Shown in pieces: positions 58,540 through 64,000 of a stretch of 64,000 bases of DNA. The stretch is from positions 26,502,737 to 26,566,736 of the forward strand of contig CM046877.1 in NCBI GenBank assembly GCA_025667525.1. The letters are read 5' to 3'. Source of the stretch: Glebionis coronaria (taxonomy: Eukaryota; Streptophyta; Magnoliopsida; Asterales; Asteraceae). How positions within the stretch are numbered: the first letter of the stretch is position 1; each line of letters starts with the position of its first letter. Position numbers and translations under genes: made by a program. The notes below the pieces were generated by a model that was not told where the DNA came from, ran no database searches, and worked only from the letters and a program-made list of their open reading frames with translations.

Positions 58540-61485
58540 ATTCATCACTCAAACGAGTTTCTTATTTTCTCAGGATCAAGGACATTTTCCCTCTAATAAA
58601 ATATAGAAGTGCTAAAATGATCTTGAACAGTTTTATGCAGATCAAACAAGTGGAGTTATTGCTGTTGCGTCTCGCTTATGATGTGTCTTGCTGTCGGTGA
58701 TGATGCCGATGGTTGACGTTACTGCTGACAAAAATCACTGTTGCTGCGGAGGTGTTTGTCGTTTCTAGAGACTCCTCTAGATCATAGTCCTTATATATAT
58801 GTGGAACTGAAGATTACAGTTATAAGCACAGATTCAGCAGGTGAGATTATATTATTATTGAATATGTGAGGTCACAACAAAGGAAGGAACATGAAGGGTC
58901 TGAGTATGCAAAGCAATTCGAAATCTTGCTTGGCACTGAAATAGGTTTTCATCTTAACACTGTAAAATAATTGAATATTTGATAAATTTATGGTCAGACA
59001 ACTACTTTTATTTAGTCATCGAATTTTTTTTGGGCGCTTTCGTAGTTATGTTTCTAAATGTAGCCGACAACCTAGCTCCTAAAATCATACATAGATATTT
59101 GTAGATTTCCAGGTAAGTATAGTTTCTTTCAACCGTGGTAAGGTGTTTGCATGTTTTTCATACACGTAAACATGTAAATCACAAAAAGGATCACCAAATC
59201 TAAAAAGGATATAAAATTAAGTTTTTTTTGTAATAAATGATCGAAAAAACATGCTATTTAACAGAGGCAAAGTGGTCCTGGTCGTGGTATAAAAAATCTT
59301 ACGGCATGTGGATTAACCACTGTTTGTGCTGCATCGGCTGGTTTAGATAATTTTCACTTCAAGTTTCATGAGAAGATACTTATATACTTTTGGGAACATT
59401 CAAAGGGCGGAACAACTTAAATGTCATCCTAAGTTGTATTATGCAAAGATTTAGATTTTTATTATATTAATATTATTGTATAACTATAATTAACGCGCCT
59501 CGGTTCAGCTTATACTAAACAATCACCGACTTATACCCGTTAGCCAATCTGTTCTACATGTCCATGTTGACAGTCTAGATCCAATTTTCCATTCTTTCTA
59601 GGATGCACATGTTAAATATTCTTATATCTTACACGTATATGATGCTCTGACCATGTATAGTTTGATAAATTCATATCTTGGTAATTTTGCCCTCTTAGAA
59701 AGAAGTACCTAAATCGTCTGCAACGAAAAGCTATTCTGCATGATTTACTGTGTGACGGGATCGTCTTCGTGGTCAAAAACTGATACCGGACTCTCCCATT
59801 AATAAGCCCGGCGAAGTTACCAACACGGGCAAAGAAACCATTGTAAATAATACAGCAAATTCATCTATTGTGACTGAACATGAAAATTCAGAAAGGGGAA
59901 GTAGTAACCCATAGGTACATCAACATATATTTTAGCATACTAAAAGGACGGTTACTGTGCAACTAATACACGTGGTCCGATAGACAGCCACAGCTCTATT
60001 TACGGAAAAATAGAACTTGAAATCAACGGATCCAAAACTCAGCAGCTAGCTGCGAACACTGTTAATATTAAGGTTCTGATGCATCCATCTTTATTCTCCA
60101 GTTTCGCGTTTTTTCTGATCATTTATACCATTCATCGGAGCATCATAAATTTGTGAGATGGCATATTTATATTCAGGATCCTTTTTACCTTTTGTCGAAT
60201 TTACATGTTGTTTCAAAGGTTATCGGTTGTGATATGTATATTTTTATGTGATTGGAATATATCAGCTGAAAAGAGATAAAATTTCACGAAATTGAACCCA
60301 TAATTGCCTAATTTGGTAGGAAATATCGGGTCACATACTGACCATTAACATGCCTGGAATTAACTACAATATGAATTAGAAAGTGAAGTTTGACTTCAAA
60401 GGTCAACGAACTTACTTCGATACAGAACACTTATACTAACACTATGCTAATGTGGCTGTTGAAAGGCAAAAAGTGAGATGGACCAGTTGAAAACTTCGAT
60501 ATGCTGTTGTGAAGAAGTGTTCAAGAAATAAGTCAAAATTTTAATTAAAGGACGATGAATCTGTTGCTATAGAAAAGAAGTTGGATATCAGGTAATTTAT
60601 CTTTAGTACTAATTATTTTGTGCTTTTGTTAGATAACTAATGCTATTTAGGTATCCTATTGTCATTTAGAAAGAAAAAAAACTAGGGCAATGACTTGATT
60701 CTATTAGTATTAGACCAGTCTCTTCAAATTAGACTCGAAAACACACATTGGGAATAGTTTCAGTTAGATCAAGTGAAAAAGCCAGTATTAGAAAAGGAGG
60801 CGTTGCTGTGGTCTACTCAAGCACAATTAGCCAATGTAAATGTATGTGTTCAAGAGGGTGTTTGGGAATGGGTTTGGATTTGAAACTGTTGTTCTATAGA
60901 ATCACTTACAAAGTTAGTGAAAAAAGGCATTGGGTGAGAATGAAGTTAGAAGTCGCAAGTTTAGTTCAAAAGGTGGGGTAATACATAACTTTTGTACCTA
61001 TCGTATTACTTTTGTTGTAGTTTCTATGAGCGTGTGAAAATGTGAATGATCATTGATGAAATAGACAACAATATTCCTATTTTCAAAACATCTAAAGCTC
61101 TTCATTTATACATGTTAAAACATCTCTTTAAACGTAACCATCATAGCCATTTACATACATGTTTTCTTTAAAGCAAAAATATGTTTTATACTTTAAATCC
61201 TCGAGATAAATTTGATTTTGTTGATTTTGACATACGTAAAAAGACTGCCAAAATTACATACCTGAGACTACAAAATACTATATGCATGATTTGTAAAATG
61301 AATGCATCATATCAGTTGTTCAATGTATCTATGTTTTTTCATTTCAAGAAGTGACTGATTATATAGATATTGTTTCACCAGGCACTTTTAATGAGATGGC
61401 CTCTAAATGGTAATATCGTTGTTGGATTTTTACTCTATGTGTGTCATTGGTTTTTAGTTTCTCTAATGGCTTATATAGATTTCGG
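58540..61485. other. Helitron 2 interior without recognised genes
   Basis: Short frames that may be further decayed fragments: 59264-59420 (about 53 codons, containing CAASAGLDNFHFKFHEKI), 59757-59912 (Asn/Thr/Glu-rich), 60748-60981 (77 codons). None matches a family I know. Confidence 0.35.
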
Positions 61486-61898
61486 CAATGTTTTCAAACC
61501 CGGGTCAACCGGTTGACCCGGTTCCGACCGTAAAAAGGGTCATATTGACCCGGGTTTCATTTTTCGGAAACCCGGCTAGACCCTCGGGTTTGGGTGGCCC
61601 GGGTTAACCCGGTTCTCGAGATCCTGTCAGGTTTCGATTTTTTCGGGTTTTTTTTAAAATATATATATAAATTTTACGTATTTGCCACATAATTTTTTTT
61701 ACATTTTATATTACTTGGTAAACAATTTATATCTAAAATTAACTTTCATGGTTTTCTATATAATTTTTGTTAATTATTAAAAATATAATTTTGTTTTTAA
61801 AGAAAACCGGGTTAACTCGGATTGACCCGGATCGACCCGGGTTGCCAGGATTCGGTGGCTCAACCGGGTCGATTTAAAAACCGGGTTTCAAAATATTG
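61486..61898. mobile_element. hAT-like MITE with GC-rich terminal inverted repeats
   Basis: 413 bp. Left CAATGTTTTCAAACCCGG; right (reverse complement) CAATATTTTGAAACCCGG. The flanks gatttcgg / gttttcag match at 6 of 8 positions, as for an aged 8-bp hAT duplication. The arms are rich in gacccgg/ccgggtc repeats; the centre is AT-rich. No coding. Confidence 0.7.
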
Positions 61899-61906
61899 GT
61901 TTTCAG

Positions 61907-62940
61907 GAACCCACTTATCGTTAATAAAGGCTATATAGTCTGTGTGATGCACTTCTTTTGCAATTCTTTTATATCCAATAGCGTCAAGGAAAACAAGAGG
62001 TTCATCTTCATGGTGAACCAGTCTGACCCATTACCCATCGGTTTTGTAACAACAAAGTCTCTTAACTATTGTGGTTGACAAATCAACTAACCATTTCAAG
62101 ATTTCTGGATGTTGTATTTTTCAAAACAAATCAATGTACTTTTAATGTATTGCTTTTGACGTAAAATTGTTTTTATATATGTATAAATCCAATAGGTCAT
62201 TTTTTTATCATTTTGTTTACCAACTTTAGGCATCATAGACAATCTCTTTTATATTTAGTGGTATTTGGGATTGGTTATGTATAATAGATTATCCGTTTTG
62301 AAAACGAATAATCAGATAATCAGCAGTTGAAAAACATGGTTTTGAAATATAGTGTTTGAATTTGATTATGTTGTTTGATAACGCAATAATTAGATAATAA
62401 GTTTTTTGGTGTTTGACAAATCAAATTATGGATTAAATTTGTATGTAAAATGACATAAATGGCCATCTTTTGTTTAAAAGAATTATTTTAGTTGAGGGTG
62501 TTTTTGTAATTAGACAAGAAAAGTAAATACGTTTTCAAGCTGCACCCTTCCACTCACTTTTTCAAATCACCGTTTTGCTCCTTCAAAAACGTAAATAATC
62601 ACGTTGTCTTTTTTTTTCCCAAACACTTAATATTGCTTTTCTCTATTTTCATAATGGAATAATTAGTTAAGTTGTGTTAGAACGTATATACAAACACCCC
62701 CTTAATCTTCAAAGAAAATTAAATATGACGATTTTAAAAATAATTGAATCTATAAATAACATAACATAACTTAGGCCATCCGCTACGATAATATATAGAA
62801 AAATTTTAAGAATCGAATTTTTCTTGTCCCGTCAATAGGTTTTACACCTTTTGAATTAATAAACCTATTTTCATTGTTGGTATAACTCTCTTATAAAAGA
62901 CAACTATATTAAATAATAAATTTATAAACAAATATTTACC
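61907..62940. other. Helitron 2 distal interior; no gene seen
   Basis: AT-rich; no supported frame. Confidence 0.5.
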
Positions 62941-62974
62941 AAATAAAAAAAGTTAACCGAAAACCAGAAGCCAT

Positions 62975-63003
62975 ACCCGTCCATCGGACGGGTTTTGCCA
63001 CTA

Positions 63004-63004
<1 letters not shown>
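62975..63004 (+). terminator. Helitron 2 3' terminal hairpin and CTAG end
   Basis: 8-bp perfect stem, 3-nt loop, then tttgcca and CTAG. This hairpin is the rolling-circle transposition stop signal of Helitrons. Confidence 0.85.

Positions 63005-63046
<42 letters not shown>
63005..63046. repeat. (TA)n microsatellite
   Basis: 21 TA units. Together with 54603-54623 this is the tract interrupted by Helitron 2. Confidence 0.93.
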
Positions 63047-63048
<2 letters not shown>

Positions 63049-63659
63049 CACTATCTTGGAGAACCATGATCTCATGCATGCCCAAAATAAGGGATTATGG
63101 ATTGGTGGTTGCAACTGAATGTTGCCTTCCAAATCCAACCCACGATCCGATTTTATTGGTTGACCAAATTCACACACATACAATATATCTTATTAATTGT
63201 TGTTTTATGAGCTTGCACTTTAAGCTTGATAAATAGTACATCAAGTCACAACTTTGACTACTTGTACATTATGCTTTAACTCTTCAAAAACTTGTCAACT
63301 TTAACCTTAAACTCCTACAGTATAAGAAGAGGGATCATAAAAAATAGAGCCTGTACGTTAGAGGAAATGACTTTTTATTAAACTTTATTTATAAGCACAT
63401 ATCAAACAAACATATAGTTGCCCAACATTACAAAAAGAAGCATAGTTTGGGAATTGACTCCAGAAAATCACTTGTTGCACAAACTCAAGCACACTCAAAT
63501 TTAACTTGAACAAACATTGCAGCACACTCACACTTGAATTGCAGCAGACAAAATGAGGTAACTTTGGAGGTGATTTGTACATCACCAACTTCAGTGAATG
63601 TAGTTCTGTTGGTTACCTCTTTATCGAAGAAAATAACATATGCCGAGATCTACTGCACC
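63047..63659. other. Unassigned DNA
   Basis: One 67-codon minus frame (63385-63588) without a known domain; nothing else seen. Confidence 0.4.
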
Positions 63660-63979
63660 CACTACAATAAATTTAGCTTTAGTTCACACTTTTTTCATCG
63701 TATTTTAAAAAGTGTAAATTTTATTTGTAAAATATTCACGCTAAGTGAGAAGTATTAAAAAGTGTGAAATATTAAAAAGTTTACACATAAAAAATGCAGT
63801 TTATTATAAATTTTCATACTTAAAAATGTAAAATTATTTATTACACTCAATTTGTTCATACCAAAAACACTAATAATATGGTGAATTTTCAACTTCACAC
63901 ATTGGGAGGAAAACATGCGTGTGTGAATCTGACTGGGGTTTCTCCTTTTGTGGGATTGAGTAGCCGAGGTTTTATAGTG
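63660..63979. mobile_element. Possible CACTA-like MITE
   Basis: Begins CACTACAATAAA and ends TTTTATAGTG, so both ends read CACTA(C/T)AA inward. Internal cacactttttt / aaaaagtgtg repeats are inverted. The 3-bp flanks do not match (acc / ggt), so the duplication is unconfirmed. Confidence 0.35.
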
Positions 63980-64000
63980 GGTCAGGCTGCTTTGAAAGCT

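Larger units (their letters stand above)
54624..63004 (+). mobile_element. Gene-fragment-carrying Helitron 2
   Basis: 5' terminus TCTTTACATTATATATAAG directly after A. 3' terminus is a perfect 8-bp hairpin (acccgtcc-atc-ggacgggt, 62975-62993), seven bases, then CTAG and T. The insertion lies within (TA)n, with no duplication. It shares its first seven bases (TCTTTAC) with Helitron 1. It has no Rep/helicase, so it is non-autonomous. It carries decayed exons of three host genes, all on the plus strand. Confidence 0.85.

Overview
This window is plant nuclear DNA made almost entirely of transposable elements. I found no intact host gene, no tRNA gene, no free-standing rRNA gene and no CRISPR array. 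The long-LTR Ty3/gypsy elements, Tat-clade element, Cassandra TRIM, non-autonomous Helitrons and (TA)n-associated foldback elements indicate a repeat-rich eudicot genome. The style of the gypsy gag and of its proline-rich upstream ORF suggests Asteraceae, but that is inference.

Layout. 1-6828: internal part of a minus-strand retroelement with two ORFs, an initiator-Met-type PBS at 4810-4821, three minisatellites, and three loci of a near-perfect palindrome. 6829-12499: a decayed minus-strand Ty3/gypsy element (LTR, duplicated PPT/LTR junction, broken RT). 12500-13106: a Cassandra TRIM whose identical LTRs carry a 5S-rRNA-derived domain. 13107-17377: unassigned intergenic sequence.

17369-54122 is a set of nested insertions. 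A Mutator-like element (9-bp TSD TCATTCATT) was split by a long-LTR gypsy element (17872-53307, TSD ACGCG). That element's interior was split by a Tat-clade gypsy on the minus strand (23121-42126, TSD GGTAG). The Tat element carries an antisense ORF with its own TATA box, and that ORF was split by a large non-autonomous LTR element (27076-35021, TSD GTGCT). The outer gypsy's 3' LTR was separately hit by a Helitron (45699-50130), which holds a 1-kb TIR element (45970-46964, TSD AAAAATTTA), and by two foldback elements sitting in (TA)n tracts (50485-52650). LTR divergence agrees with this order: about 2-3 % for the outer gypsy in the stretches I compared, 13 differences in 575 bp for Tat, and almost none for the innermost element.

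54624-63004 is a second, larger Helitron (8.4 kb) inserted in a (TA)n tract. It carries broken exons of three unrelated host genes: a SEC24-type COPII coat protein, an external NAD(P)H dehydrogenase (NDB type) and a mitochondrial ADP/ATP carrier. It also contains a hAT-like MITE. 63005-64000 holds a (TA)n tract, unassigned DNA and a possible CACTA-like MITE.

Most premature stops in these coding regions can be explained by C-to-T changes (CAG>TAG, CAA>TAA, CGA>TGA), as expected for methylated, silenced elements.
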